Origin: Herbidospora cretacea
GTDB taxonomy: Bacteria > Actinomycetota > Actinomycetes > Streptosporangiales > Streptosporangiaceae
Length of the DNA: 64,000 nucleotides
Direction: 5' to 3'
Assembly (NCBI RefSeq): GCF_001570605.1
Contig: NZ_BBXG01000008.1
Coordinates: forward strand, 420,119 to 484,118
Shown: piece after piece, positions 44,244 to 53,355 of the stretch
How the letters are laid out: each line of letters opens with the position of its first letter
Numbering within the stretch: position 1 is the stretch's first letter
Notes under the pieces: generated by a model
Told to the model about the DNA's origin: nothing
The model's database searches: none
The model's input: the letters and a program-made list of their open reading frames with translations, nothing else
Made by a program: the position numbers and the translations under genes

Positions 44244-44885
44244 GTGGCGGGGCGGAAGAAGAAGGGCCGGGGCGAGGAGTTCTGGCTGCTGGTCGCGGTG
44301 GTCGGGGTCGTCGTGGTGGCCACGGTGTGGTGGTTCGCCAGGACGTATCCGGAATGGGCCATCGCCGCGGGGATTCTGCTGCTGGTGGCGATCATCGGCG
44401 GGCTGGTCCTCCGCCACCGCTCCATCGAGGCCGACCGGCGGCGCTTCCTGGCCGCGAACACCGAGCTGGCGCGGGTCGACCGGCTCTCGGGCCCGGAGTT
44501 CGAGCGGCTGATCGCCGAACGGCTGCGCGGCGACGGGTTCCGTCAGGTCACCCGGCGCGGCGGCACGGGTGACGGCGGGGTGGACATCACCGCCAACGCG
44601 TTCGGTCACGGGCGTTATGCCGTGCAGTGCAAGCGGTATCGGGGCACCGTCGGCGCGCCGGAGGTGCGCAACTTCCTGGGGGCGCTGGCGAACGCCTTCT
44701 CCGGGCACACCGGCATTCTGGTCACCTCGGGAAAGCTGACCCGGCAGGCCAAGGCCGAGGCCGCGACGGCCCGGCAGCCGCTGATCATCCTCGAACGCGA
44801 CGAACTGGCCGACTGGTTACTGGGCGACATCACCCTGCTTCCCGCCCCACCCAGGCACCCGCCCGCCGAGGGCGAAGTCGCCTGA
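44244..44885 (+). CDS. Membrane-anchored Mrr-type restriction endonuclease
   Basis: 213 residues from GTG at 44244 (GAGGGGG five bases upstream). Two membrane helices (about 12-56, with FWLLVAVVGVVVVATVWWFA) precede a Mrr-like nuclease core: SGPEFERLIAERLRGDGF, the catalytic Asp of GDGGVDI and Gln-x-Lys in YAVQCKRYRG, then the family tail VRNFLGAL..HTGILVTSGK. Mrr proteins cut methylated DNA; the membrane anchor suggests a different target, for instance entering DNA. Confidence 0.88.
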   Translation: MAGRKKKGRGEEFWLLVAVVGVVVVATVWWFARTYPEWAIAAGILLLVAIIGGLVLRHRSIEADRRRFLAANTELARVDRLSGPEFERLIAERLRGDGFRQVTRRGGTGDGGVDITANAFGHGRYAVQCKRYRGTVGAPEVRNFLGALANAFSGHTGILVTSGKLTRQAKAEAATARQPLIILERDELADWLLGDITLLPAPPRHPPAEGEVA

Positions 44886-44904
44886 ACCCGGCCGCTCGGC
44901 GCAG

Positions 44905-45040
44905 GCCTGTGACGGCATACCGCACAGGGACTCGATCACCTCAGCCCTGTTGGCTCCCTACCCAGCTCCCCCAGCTGGATGTGAGCCTGTGAGGGTATGC
45001 CTTGCGCAGCCTCCATGACCTCAGCCCAACCGTGGCTCCC
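44905..45040. repeat. Two diverged copies of a 55-base repeat
   Basis: Copies at 44905-44958 and 44985-45040 share GCCTGTGA.GG.AT.CC, then CTC.AT.ACCTCAGCCC and GGCTCCC (about three quarters identical). Two weaker copies may follow near 45055 and 45130. The whole gap 44886-45202 holds no gene that I can support. Confidence 0.55.
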
Positions 45041-45202
45041 ACGGCTCGGCACGAACGTGTGTGGCATGCGGATCACCTCCGCCCGACTGAGCCACTACAG
45101 GACTCCTCGTGCTCGGCGCGAGCCGTGGCTAGGTACCGCACGGGACCTCGATCGCCCTCGCAGGGCCGGGTCCTTCTCTGACTCGCGGGGCCTCACGGCG
45201 GC

Positions 45203-46921
45203 TCAGTCGACGCTCGGCTGGTGTTTCCAGACGCGGCCGTGGAAGACGAAGTAGCCGTCGCCCTGGGGTGAGGCAGGGAGGGACTCGACGCGGAGCGTGG
45301 CGTAGCGGCCCTCGGTGCTGCGGGCGCAGAGTTGGTCGCCGGGCCGTAGGTCGGCGAAGGCCACGTTCTTTCTCCAGGTGGTGACCTGGGCGCAGCGGGT
45401 GGGGGTCGCGTCGGGGTGGGGCTCGATTTTCGCCAGGGCGGCTGACTTGGCGGTGTGGAGGTGGCCGGGTTTCATCCAGAGGTCGCCGTTGGGGGCGCCG
45501 GCGGGGTTGTCGAGTTCCTGGCGCCAGTAGTCGATCTCCACTGAGGCGAAGCCGGGCTCGGTGGCGTGCAGTTTGACCTGGCGTTCCTCGTTCACCTCAC
45601 CAGGCGGGTCGATGGGCCCGGGCGGGGGTGAGGCCGGGTCTGCGGTGCGGACGTCTGCGGGGGGCTCGGTCTGGAGTTGCGGCAGGATCACCGTGATCGA
45701 CACGGGCACGGAGATCGTGAGGACCGGGATCAGGATCAGCAGCGGCATGCGCCGTCGACGACGGCCACCGTGTGGTGGGGTGATGACGGTTTCGTCGTGG
45801 AGCGCTCCAAAGGGGACGCCGCCGGTCATCGCCGTGCAGGCGCGGACCAGGTCCTCGGCCGTGGGGCGGTCGGCCGGGTTCTTGGCCAGGCAGCGTTCGG
45901 CCAGGTCGCGGAGTCTCGGGTCGGTGACGCCGGACAGGTCGGGGGGCTGTTCCACGACGCGGCGGAGGACGGCCTGGTCGGTGGGGCCCTCGCCGAACGG
46001 GGGACGGCCGGTGAGGGCGTACACGAGGAGGGAGCCGAAGGCGAAGACGTCGGCGGCGGGGCCGGTGTGGCGGTCGTCGGCGATCTCCTCGGGGGCCATG
46101 AAGGCGGGGGTGCCGACGCGCTGGCCGGTCAGGGTGAGCTGGGTGCCGCCGACGGCGCGGGAGATGCCGAAGTCGATCAGGCGGGGGCCGTCTTCGGTGA
46201 GCAGGACGTTGGCCGGTTTCAGGTCGCGGTGGACGATCCCGGCGGTGTGGACGGCGGCCAGCGCCTCGGCAAGGCCGGTCGCGATCGTGGTCACCACCGC
46301 CGGGGGCAGGGGGCCCGCGTCGCGCAGGGAGGGGCCGGGCACGTAGGCGACCGCGAGCCAGGGCGGGCCCTCGGCGGGGTCGGGGTCGGCGTCTATGAAG
46401 GCGGCCACGTAGGGGCTGTCGACGGTCTTGAGGGCGCGGATCTCGTGGGCGAAGCGGCGGCGGAACAGCGGGTCGTCGGCCAGTTCCGGGCGGATGAGTT
46501 TCACCGCCGCGACCTCGCCGTCGCCGCGTTCGCCCAGGTAGACCTGGCCCATCGCGCCCGCGCCGAGACGGGCCCACAGCCGGAAGCCGCCTGCTTCCAG
46601 GGGTCCCCTGGCGGCCAAGGGGCGGACGGGTTCTCCTCGCCGGGCCAGGTCTTCGGCCTTGGCTCTGCGGCGTCGGCGTTCCATGTCCCGCACGAGGTCG
46701 TCGTCGCCGTCGCAGGCCCGCACGTAGGCCTCGACCATCTCGGCGGTGGGCAGCGTGTAGCCCGAATCTGCCTGGGAGAGGCTGGAGAACGCCACGTTGG
46801 CGGCCCTGCCCATGTCCCGGTAGGAGGGACGTCCCGCCTGGTCTCTGAGCCGCCGTAATTCGGCGGCGAACGCGGCGACCGGGCCGTCGGCCTCGTCGAC
46901 CACTCTCTTCTCGCGTGCCAA
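45203..46921 (-). CDS. HTH-serine/threonine kinase with extracytoplasmic domain
   Basis: 572 residues from TTG at 46921, six bases after GGAGG; a GTG six codons later is the alternative. N-terminal XRE-like part (1-80, SYRDMGRAANVAFSSLSQAD), kinase domain about 115-365 with G-loop GAGAMGQVYLG, Lys141, HRDLKPAN (Asp233), DFGIS and TPAFMAPEE, one membrane helix (MPLLILIPVLTISVPVSITV) and a secreted C-terminal domain of about 170 residues with two cysteines. Probably senses an outside signal. Divergent from the exported protein at 47074. Confidence 0.9.
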   Translation of the reverse strand: MAREKRVVDEADGPVAAFAAELRRLRDQAGRPSYRDMGRAANVAFSSLSQADSGYTLPTAEMVEAYVRACDGDDDLVRDMERRRRRAKAEDLARRGEPVRPLAARGPLEAGGFRLWARLGAGAMGQVYLGERGDGEVAAVKLIRPELADDPLFRRRFAHEIRALKTVDSPYVAAFIDADPDPAEGPPWLAVAYVPGPSLRDAGPLPPAVVTTIATGLAEALAAVHTAGIVHRDLKPANVLLTEDGPRLIDFGISRAVGGTQLTLTGQRVGTPAFMAPEEIADDRHTGPAADVFAFGSLLVYALTGRPPFGEGPTDQAVLRRVVEQPPDLSGVTDPRLRDLAERCLAKNPADRPTAEDLVRACTAMTGGVPFGALHDETVITPPHGGRRRRRMPLLILIPVLTISVPVSITVILPQLQTEPPADVRTADPASPPPGPIDPPGEVNEERQVKLHATEPGFASVEIDYWRQELDNPAGAPNGDLWMKPGHLHTAKSAALAKIEPHPDATPTRCAQVTTWRKNVAFADLRPGDQLCARSTEGRYATLRVESLPASPQGDGYFVFHGRVWKHQPSVD

Positions 46922-47073
46922 CCCCAGCCTCCACGAACACACGTAGAACCGGGCTCGCAGCCTAGCCGCCGGACCGTGTGTTCGGCGGTCGTTCGCGCTT
47001 TGTGCGGGCCTCTCCCGCACATCCTCCCCGGCCGGGAATCTGGCCTCACCAGCCACTTGACCAGGAGGAACCG

Positions 47074-48300
47074 ATGTCAGCGACGTCGCGGACCCGCACC
47101 GCCAGGGCCGCACTCACCTCACTCGCCGGGCTCGCGCTGGGCCTGGCCGTGCTCACCCCCCAGCCGGCCGCCGCGGCCGGGCCGTGCCCCGACGGGAAGG
47201 TCTGGGCGCAGGCGCACGCCACCGGCGACCACCGGTGCGTCTCCCCCACCGAGGTCGGCCGCCGGATGACCCCGTTCGACCCGGCCCGGCACGGTTTCAG
47301 GTTCGACAACCAGTTCCAGACCCAGCCGGTCGCCGAGGTGCGGTTCGGCGGGCTGTGCGGTGGGTGGTCGTACGCGGCCCTCGACCACTTCTTCCACGGC
47401 CGGCCGATCCCCACCCAGAACACCGTGCCGCCGGACGGGTCGGTGCTGCACCGCTACCTCTACGACCGCCAGATCGAGTCGATCACGCCGAACCTCGACA
47501 AATGGACCGAGCTGACGGTGAACCCGTTCGGGTGGCGCACCGCCGAGTTCTTCAACTGGGGACTCCAGGGGTTCAACGGGGGCCGGCTGCAGGAGCTCCG
47601 GGAGGGCATCGACGCCGGGAGGCCGGTGCCGCTCGGCCTGTTCAAGCCGACGGGGAACCTGCTCGGCCCGCACCACCAGGTCATCGCCGTCGGCTACGAG
47701 CTCGGGCGGTACGCCGGGGACTTCGGGCCGCACCAGACCGACCTGCGGATCTTCGTGCTGGACCCGAACTTCCCCGGCCGGGTCAGCACCCTGGTGCCGC
47801 AGCCGTCGACGCACACGTACACGTATCTGGAGCACCCGGACAAGGTGTGGCGGACCTACTTCGTCGACACCCGTTACCGGCCCCGGAACCCGCCGGTGTT
47901 CCCCAACCCTCCCGCGCCCGTTCCCCACATGGTCAACGAGCTGATCGTGGAGCTGACGACGGGCGGGGACGACCTGCGGGGCGGGAGCGACAACGTCAAC
48001 GCGACGATCGAGATCGACGGGCAGCCGGCCGTCGTGGTGCCCAACCTGAACCGGGGGGCGCGGTGGATCGGCTGGCACACCCAGACGGTCCGCATCCCGC
48101 TGACCCGGCCCGCGCCGCCCGCCCATTTCGCCCGGCTGACGCTGACGACGACCTTCGGCGGCGGCATCGGCGGTGACAACTGGAACCTCGACCGCCTGAA
48201 GATCAGCAGCCCGCAGGGCAAGGTCTTCTTCGAGCGCTCGGGCGCCCCGCTGGTCCGCTTCACGGGCGACAACCGCCCGTTCATCGCCCCGCTCCGCTGA
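47074..48300 (+). CDS. Exported protein with cysteine-peptidase-like residues and a GGDDLRGG domain
   Basis: 408 residues from ATG at 47074, GGAGGAA upstream. Signal peptide 1-35, one diverged copy of the Cys/VW module (CPDGKVWAQAHATGDHRCV), then a catalytic-looking core with Cys95 (FGGLCGGWSYAALDHFFHG), His201 (HHQVIAVGYE) and Asp230 (FVLDPNFPG), in papain order. The C-terminal 120 residues hold VELTTGGDDLRGGSDN and TTFGGGIGGDNWNLDRLKIS, a beta-sandwich binding domain seen in many actinomycete secreted proteins. Peptidase activity is inference. Confidence 0.83.
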   Translation: MSATSRTRTARAALTSLAGLALGLAVLTPQPAAAAGPCPDGKVWAQAHATGDHRCVSPTEVGRRMTPFDPARHGFRFDNQFQTQPVAEVRFGGLCGGWSYAALDHFFHGRPIPTQNTVPPDGSVLHRYLYDRQIESITPNLDKWTELTVNPFGWRTAEFFNWGLQGFNGGRLQELREGIDAGRPVPLGLFKPTGNLLGPHHQVIAVGYELGRYAGDFGPHQTDLRIFVLDPNFPGRVSTLVPQPSTHTYTYLEHPDKVWRTYFVDTRYRPRNPPVFPNPPAPVPHMVNELIVELTTGGDDLRGGSDNVNATIEIDGQPAVVVPNLNRGARWIGWHTQTVRIPLTRPAPPAHFARLTLTTTFGGGIGGDNWNLDRLKISSPQGKVFFERSGAPLVRFTGDNRPFIAPLR

Positions 48301-48675
48301 CCGCACCGGACCAGGCCCGGCTCCTCGACCGGCCACACGGCCTGAACAGGAACCGGGCCTGACACCGGGCTCACGACCGCCCACGCCAGCGTCCTGAGGA
48401 GCCAAACCAGACCGGGCCCTCGATCGGCCGCGTCGACCTGAGCGAAGACGACCCAAATCCGTAGTCGCCCGATCCTTTTGAGAGGGGTGGCCACTCCTCT
48501 GTCGTCGGGGAGCGGTCCGGGCGCGGGTGGTGGGCGCCGGTTGCGGGGCGGAGCGGGGGCGGTGGTCGGGGCCGGGGTGGGCGGAGCCGTAACGGAAGAA
48601 GAAGGCTTTGTACGGCCGCGGAAGTTTTAACCCCGCCGGAGGCTCTCTTCGCGGGGCGCGTGGTGGTGTGGGAAT
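48301..48675. other. Intergenic region, one near-palindrome
   Basis: No gene is supported here. AGAGGGGTGGCCACTCCTCT at 48481-48500 is a near-perfect 20-base palindrome (one mismatched pair) and could be an operator for the operon starting at 48676. The rest is GC-rich repeats of G-run type. Confidence 0.4.
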
Positions 48676-49743
48676 GTGGGAAACGAGAAGATCGCGCGGG
48701 TGCGGGCGCGGCCGGTGGTGGTGCCGATGGCGCGGCCGCTGCGCACCGCTTCCGGGGCGGTGGCGGACGCTCCCCTCGTCCTGTTCGACCTGGTCACGAG
48801 CGGTGGGGTCACCGGGCGGTCGTACATCTTCGCTTACGACGCGGCGCTCCTGCCCGCCCTCGTCTCGGTCGCCGACGGGATCGCGGAGAGTCTCACCGGC
48901 AGGTCTGTCGCCCCGGCCCGCCGGATGTGGGAGCTCCAGGATCGGTTTCGGCTTCCGGGTATGCAGGGGCTGGTCGGCATGGTCGTGTCGGGGATCGAGA
49001 TGGCGCTCTGGGACGCCCTCGGCCACCTCACCGCGAAACCCGTCGCGACGCTGCTCGGCGGGGAGCCCGTCCCGCTGCGGGCCTATGACAGCTACGGGAT
49101 GGCGGAGCCCGGCCAGGAGCTCAAGGACTCGGTCGACGCCGGGTTCCGGGGCGTGAAGATCAAGCTGGGGTACCCCGACGCCCGGCGGGACGTCGAGGTC
49201 GTCAGCCGGGTCCGGGAGATCATCGGGCCGGAGGTCGCGTTGATGGTCGACTACAACCAGTCCCTCACCCCGCAGGAGGCGCGCCGCCGCATCGACAGCC
49301 TGCGCGAGTTCGACCTCTACTGGATCGAGGAGCCCGTTCCCGCCGAGGATCTCGCCGGGCACGCCTATGTGCGCCGCACCACGGGAGCCATGATCCAGAC
49401 CGGTGAGAACTGGTGGTTCCCCGAGGGGTGCCGGGCCGCCATCGCGGCGGGGGCGTGCGATTTCGCCATGTTCGACCTCATGAAGATCGGCGGGTTCACC
49501 GGCTGGACGCTCGCCGCCGGGCAGGCCGGCGCGGCCTCGCTCCCGGTCTCCAGTCATCTGTTCGTCGAGGCCAGCGCGCACGCGATGGCCGTCACCCCGT
49601 CGCCCGGGTGGGTGGAGTACCTCGACCTGGCCGGGCCGGTCGTGCGGGAGCCCTGCCGGCCGGTCGACGGGCACATCACCCCGAAAGGGCCGGGGCTGGG
49701 CATCACGTGGGACGAGGACGCGATCGAAAGGCTTTCACCATGA
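48676..49743 (+). CDS. Enolase-superfamily enzyme, mandelate-racemase subgroup
   Basis: 355 residues. The barrel residues of the mandelate-racemase subgroup are all present: the KxK of GVKIKLGYP (near 160-162), Asp of LMVDYNQS, Glu of WIEEPVP, Glu of QTGENWW, Asp of FDLMKIGG and His of PVSSHLFVEASAH. So it abstracts the alpha proton of a carboxylate, as a racemase or acid-sugar dehydratase. It starts a three-gene operon with ATGA overlaps. Confidence 0.9.
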   Translation: MGNEKIARVRARPVVVPMARPLRTASGAVADAPLVLFDLVTSGGVTGRSYIFAYDAALLPALVSVADGIAESLTGRSVAPARRMWELQDRFRLPGMQGLVGMVVSGIEMALWDALGHLTAKPVATLLGGEPVPLRAYDSYGMAEPGQELKDSVDAGFRGVKIKLGYPDARRDVEVVSRVREIIGPEVALMVDYNQSLTPQEARRRIDSLREFDLYWIEEPVPAEDLAGHAYVRRTTGAMIQTGENWWFPEGCRAAIAAGACDFAMFDLMKIGGFTGWTLAAGQAGAASLPVSSHLFVEASAHAMAVTPSPGWVEYLDLAGPVVREPCRPVDGHITPKGPGLGITWDEDAIERLSP

Positions 49744-50648
49744 GGATCCTGGTCGTGGGCGCCGGGGCGGTCGGCGGATATTTCGGCGGGCGGCTCGTCC
49801 AGGCGGGGCGGGACGTCACGTTCCTGGTCCATCCCCGGCGGGCCCGGCTCATCGAGCGGCGCGGGCTGCGGATCACCGGACTGGGCGAGGAGACGACGCT
49901 GCATCCGTCCACGGTCCTGGCGGATGAGATCACCGCGCCGTTCGACCTGGTCCTGCTGTCGGTGAAGGCCACCGCGCTCCCCTCCGCCATGGACGATCTC
50001 GCGTCGGCGGTCGGGCCGGAGACGCTCATCCTGCCGACGCTCAACGGGATGCGGCACATCGACGCGCTGGAGGCGCGGTTCGGTGAGCGGGCGGTGCTCG
50101 GCGGGGTGGCGATGGTCAGCACGACCGTCGACGACGAGGGGGACATCGTCCGGCTGGCCGACGTGCAGAGCCTCACCTACGGCGCGCGCGGCGGCCCGGC
50201 CCCGGACCAGCTCGTCGGGGTGCTCGGCGGGGCGGGTTTCGAGACCCGTCAGTCGGCGGACATCGTCGCCGACATGTGGGCCAAATGGGTGTTCATCGCC
50301 TCGACCGGGGCGGTCACCTGTCTGATGCGGGGGACGATCGGGGAGGTCGCGTCCACCCCCGGCGGGGCCGGTTTCGCCGAGGCGGTCCTGGACGAGTGCG
50401 CGGCCGTCGCCGAGGCCGCCGGGCACCCGGTGCCGAAGGAGACGCTGGAGAGCACCCGCCAGACGGTCACCGCGCCCGGGTCGCCGCTGACGTCGTCGGC
50501 CTACCGCGACCTGGTCGGCGGACGGACGGTCGAGGTCGAGGAGATCTTCGGCGACCTCGCGGCGCGCGCCCGGCAGCTCGGCACGCCGGTCCCGCTGCTC
50601 GACCTGGTCACCCTCAACCTCCGCGTCTACCAGGGACGACAGGCATGA
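49740..50648 (+). CDS. Ketopantoate-reductase-like dehydrogenase
   Basis: 302 residues. N-terminal [19 protein letters not shown] binds [22 protein letters not shown] and [20 protein letters not shown] match PanE/ApbA. The middle helical part has [16 protein letters not shown] and the catalytic lysine. Because it is inside a catabolic operon rather than with pantothenate genes, reduction of a 2-keto acid other than ketopantoate is likely. Confidence 0.9.
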   Translation: MRILVVGAGAVGGYFGGRLVQAGRDVTFLVHPRRARLIERRGLRITGLGEETTLHPSTVLADEITAPFDLVLLSVKATALPSAMDDLASAVGPETLILPTLNGMRHIDALEARFGERAVLGGVAMVSTTVDDEGDIVRLADVQSLTYGARGGPAPDQLVGVLGGAGFETRQSADIVADMWAKWVFIASTGAVTCLMRGTIGEVASTPGGAGFAEAVLDECAAVAEAAGHPVPKETLESTRQTVTAPGSPLTSSAYRDLVGGRTVEVEEIFGDLAARARQLGTPVPLLDLVTLNLRVYQGRQA

Positions 50649-51796
50649 CCGCCCAGTTCGGCGACTTCCAGAACGAGATCTACGCGGGCGGCCTGCGGGG
50701 GCTGCGGCCGGGGCTGCCGATGACCTTCGACGATCTGGAGGCCAGGGCCGAGCCGGCGCTGCCGCCGTCGATCTGGTCGTATGTCGCGGGCGGTGCGGGC
50801 GACGAGCACACCCAGCGCGCCAACGTCGCGGCGTTCCGGCGCTGGGGGCTGGTCCCGCGCATGCTGGCCGGGGCCGCGCGGCGCGACCTCTCCATCGATC
50901 TGTACGGTATGCGCCTGCCCACCCCCCTCTTCATGGCCCCGATCGGGGTGATCGGCCTCTGCGCCCAGGACGGCCACGGCGACCTGGCCGCCGCCCGGGC
51001 GGCGGCCCGCACGGGCGTTCCGATGATCGCCTCGACGTTCTCCGTGGACCCGATGGAGACGGTCGCCGCGGAGTTCGGCCGGACGCCGGGCCTGTTCCAG
51101 CTCTACACCCCCGCCGACCGCGACCTGGCCGAGAGCCTGATCCACCGCGCGGAGGCGGCCGGGTTCGGGGGCGTCGTGGTCACCCTCGACACCTGGGTCA
51201 CCGGCTGGCGCCCCCGCGACCTGAGCACCGCCAACTTCCCGCAGCTCCGCGGCTTCTGCCTGGCCAACTACACCTCCGACCCGGTCTTCCGCGTCCCCGG
51301 CGAGGACGTGAGTGACACCGTCGCCCGCTGGGCGAAGATCTTCGGCAACCCGCTGACCTGGGACGACCTCCCCTGGCTCCGCTCGACCACGAAGCTGCCG
51401 CTCCTCCTGAAGGGCATCTGCCACCCCGACGACGCCCGCCGCGCCAAAGACGCGGGCGTGGACGGGATCTACTGCTCCAACCACGGCGGCCGTCAGGCCA
51501 ACGGCGGCCTGCCCGCCCTCGACGCGCTGCCCGGCGTGGTCGAGGCGGCCGGCGGGCTGCCGGTGCTGTTCGACTCGGGCGTCCGTTCGGGCGCCGACGT
51601 GGTCAAGGCTCTCGCGCTCGGGGCCACCGCCGTCGGGATCGGCCGCCCGTACGCCTACGGGCTCGCGCTGGGAGGCGCCGACGGGATCGTCCACGTGCTC
51701 CGGACGATCCTCGCCGAGGCCGACCTGATCATGGCCGTGGACGGCTATCCGACCCTCGCCGACCTCACCCCGGAGGCCCTGCGGCGCACGGCCTGA
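50645..51796 (+). CDS. FMN-dependent alpha-hydroxyacid oxidase (lactate monooxygenase-like)
   Basis: 383 residues. The family features are [48 protein letters not shown], the FMN-binding [11 protein letters not shown] and the active-site SNHGGRQ (His, Arg), then [16 protein letters not shown]. Such enzymes oxidise lactate, mandelate or glycolate to the keto acid or its decarboxylated product. Third gene of the operon, coupled by ATGA. Confidence 0.93.
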   Translation: MTAQFGDFQNEIYAGGLRGLRPGLPMTFDDLEARAEPALPPSIWSYVAGGAGDEHTQRANVAAFRRWGLVPRMLAGAARRDLSIDLYGMRLPTPLFMAPIGVIGLCAQDGHGDLAAARAAARTGVPMIASTFSVDPMETVAAEFGRTPGLFQLYTPADRDLAESLIHRAEAAGFGGVVVTLDTWVTGWRPRDLSTANFPQLRGFCLANYTSDPVFRVPGEDVSDTVARWAKIFGNPLTWDDLPWLRSTTKLPLLLKGICHPDDARRAKDAGVDGIYCSNHGGRQANGGLPALDALPGVVEAAGGLPVLFDSGVRSGADVVKALALGATAVGIGRPYAYGLALGGADGIVHVLRTILAEADLIMAVDGYPTLADLTPEALRRTA

Positions 51797-51837
51797 CCGG
51801 CGGGTGCGCCCCCGCAGGGCACCCGCCGGAAAAGCTA

Positions 51838-51907
51838 ACGCATTATCGCGTCAACCGGAATATTGACTTTTCCGATCTCGAATTGGAAAGACCCGACAAA
51901 TGCCGTC
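51838..51907. repeat. AT-rich block A, possible cryptic peptide tail
   Basis: Just 3' of the exported-protein gene on the minus strand. Its reading on that strand is TAFVGSFQFEIGKVNI. It shares AATATTGACTTTT and CCGACAAA.GCCGTC, at the same 49-base spacing, with block B at 53307-53355. GC content is far below its surroundings. Confidence 0.6.
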
Positions 51908-51908
51908 A

Positions 51909-53234
51909 CTATTCCACGTCGACGGTGAACTCCTGCCACGCGGTCTGCGACGCGAACGGCCCTCCGTTGGCCTGGATGCGCCAGCGGAGCCGCCAGCCAT
52001 CCCGCAGAACCCCCTCGGGCACGGCGATCCGCACCTCTTCGCCCGTGGCGGGGTAGTCCTCGTCCAGGCCCGACCAGATGTAGCCGGCGCCCTGCTCCGG
52101 CGCGTCCGGGTGGTGCTCGATCTCGAAGACCACGTACGTCGACTGGATGAACGGATGCGTCACGACGGTCCGCACCTCCGGGGTCAGGCTCGGGACCACC
52201 GTCACCCCTCCCGACGTGGACGACGGGGTGAGTTCGGGCGCGCCGATCTCGGGGAGGGCACTGGACACGGTGCCGGACTTCCACGGCGACCAGGCGGAGA
52301 CCGTGCCCGCCGTCGTGTTGTGGGCGCGGGCGCGCCAGCGGATCCGCCAGTCGTCCTGCACCAGCCCCTCGGGGATCCGGAGCGACGGCTTGGGGTTGGT
52401 GGACGGGGGCGTGGTGGCGGTCCAGATCAGCCCGCTGCCCTGGGCGGGGACGGCGGGATCGTGGCCGACCTCGAACTCGGCGGCCAGCGCGCCCCCGGCC
52501 GGGTCGGTCAGGTACGCGGCCACCCGGGGAGCCGGGCCGCGCACCCAGATGTCGTCGCCCTCCTGATGGCTCTCCGGCATGTACGCGCCGCTCGTGTGGG
52601 GGGCCGAGTAGGCGTCCATGGTGATCGAGAGGATGGGGACGGTGGAGCTCTCCCTGGTCCTGAACTGCCACAAGCCGTCGTCGGTCGTCTCGTCCGGAGA
52701 CTGGAGCACCAGGCCGTGGTTGTCCGTGCCGGACTCCCATTCCTGGACGATGTCCGTCACCGGCCACTCCACCGTGTCGGGGTAGACGGCGCAGAACTTC
52801 GTGACCCCCTTGGTGGCGACCTGGGCGTCGTCGGACGTCGAACCGGGCGTGTTGCCCCAGTGCAGGAAGCCGGCGGACCAGGCGTCGGTGACCCGGCGCA
52901 CCTGGATCCCCTCGCCCACCACGGGCCCGCACGCCGGCGAGCCGGTGGCGGTGAGCCGCAGCGTGGCCGACCGGATGACGCCCTCGGGCAGCGAGGAAAG
53001 GTCGAACCGCAGGTAGCCCCGGCTCACGCTGCCGGGGCGGCTGCCCGCCGAGAGGCTCGACTGATCGGGCCGCGCGGGCGAGTTCGCGTCGTGGGCGGTG
53101 GACACCCCCACGTCGTCGGCCGGACCGAGGTTCCGCACGACGACGAGGCTCGGCGGATCGGCCGCCGCAGGGGACGGGACGGCGGCCGGTGCGGCCGCCG
53201 TCAGCAGTGTGACCAGCAGGGAGAGCGCCCTCAT
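51909..53234 (-). CDS. Exported DNRLRE-type repeat protein
   Basis: 441 residues from ATG at 53234 (AAGGAGCC upstream). Signal peptide MRALSLLVTLLTAAAPAAV, then a DNRLRE domain (SRGYLRFDLSSLPEGVIRSA, AWSAGFLHWGNTPGST, WPVTDIVQEWESG) and two beta-domains with PEGLVQDDWRIRWRARA and PEGVLRDGWRLRWRIQ, a visible internal duplication. DNRLRE proteins are large cell-surface or secreted structural proteins. The stop is followed directly by the AT-rich block A. Confidence 0.88.
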   Translation of the reverse strand: MRALSLLVTLLTAAAPAAVPSPAAADPPSLVVVRNLGPADDVGVSTAHDANSPARPDQSSLSAGSRPGSVSRGYLRFDLSSLPEGVIRSATLRLTATGSPACGPVVGEGIQVRRVTDAWSAGFLHWGNTPGSTSDDAQVATKGVTKFCAVYPDTVEWPVTDIVQEWESGTDNHGLVLQSPDETTDDGLWQFRTRESSTVPILSITMDAYSAPHTSGAYMPESHQEGDDIWVRGPAPRVAAYLTDPAGGALAAEFEVGHDPAVPAQGSGLIWTATTPPSTNPKPSLRIPEGLVQDDWRIRWRARAHNTTAGTVSAWSPWKSGTVSSALPEIGAPELTPSSTSGGVTVVPSLTPEVRTVVTHPFIQSTYVVFEIEHHPDAPEQGAGYIWSGLDEDYPATGEEVRIAVPEGVLRDGWRLRWRIQANGGPFASQTAWQEFTVDVE

Positions 53235-53306
53235 CAGGCTCCTTGGGATGCGGAGACGATCAATGGCATCGCGCAAGGAAACTAACAAATTCTCCCGTTA
53301 AATCGA

Positions 53307-53355
53307 AATATTGACTTTTGCAGAATCGAAGACGAAATGACCGACAAACGCCGTC
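53307..53355. repeat. AT-rich block B, possible cryptic peptide tail
   Basis: Lies between the exported-protein genes, directly after the TAG of the gene at 53355. On that strand, in frame after the stop, it reads TAFVGHFVFDSAKVNISI then a stop. It is about three quarters identical to block A over 49 bases without gaps, with several differences at third codon positions. Confidence 0.6.

Noticed and set aside
44886-45202. Possible CRISPR-like repeats
   Set aside because: Copies are diverged, unevenly spaced and have no cas genes nearby.
47119-49674. An 851-codon open frame on the minus strand
   Set aside because: It spans two good plus-strand genes and a non-coding gap, and its product is only repeats of Asp, Arg, Val and Pro.
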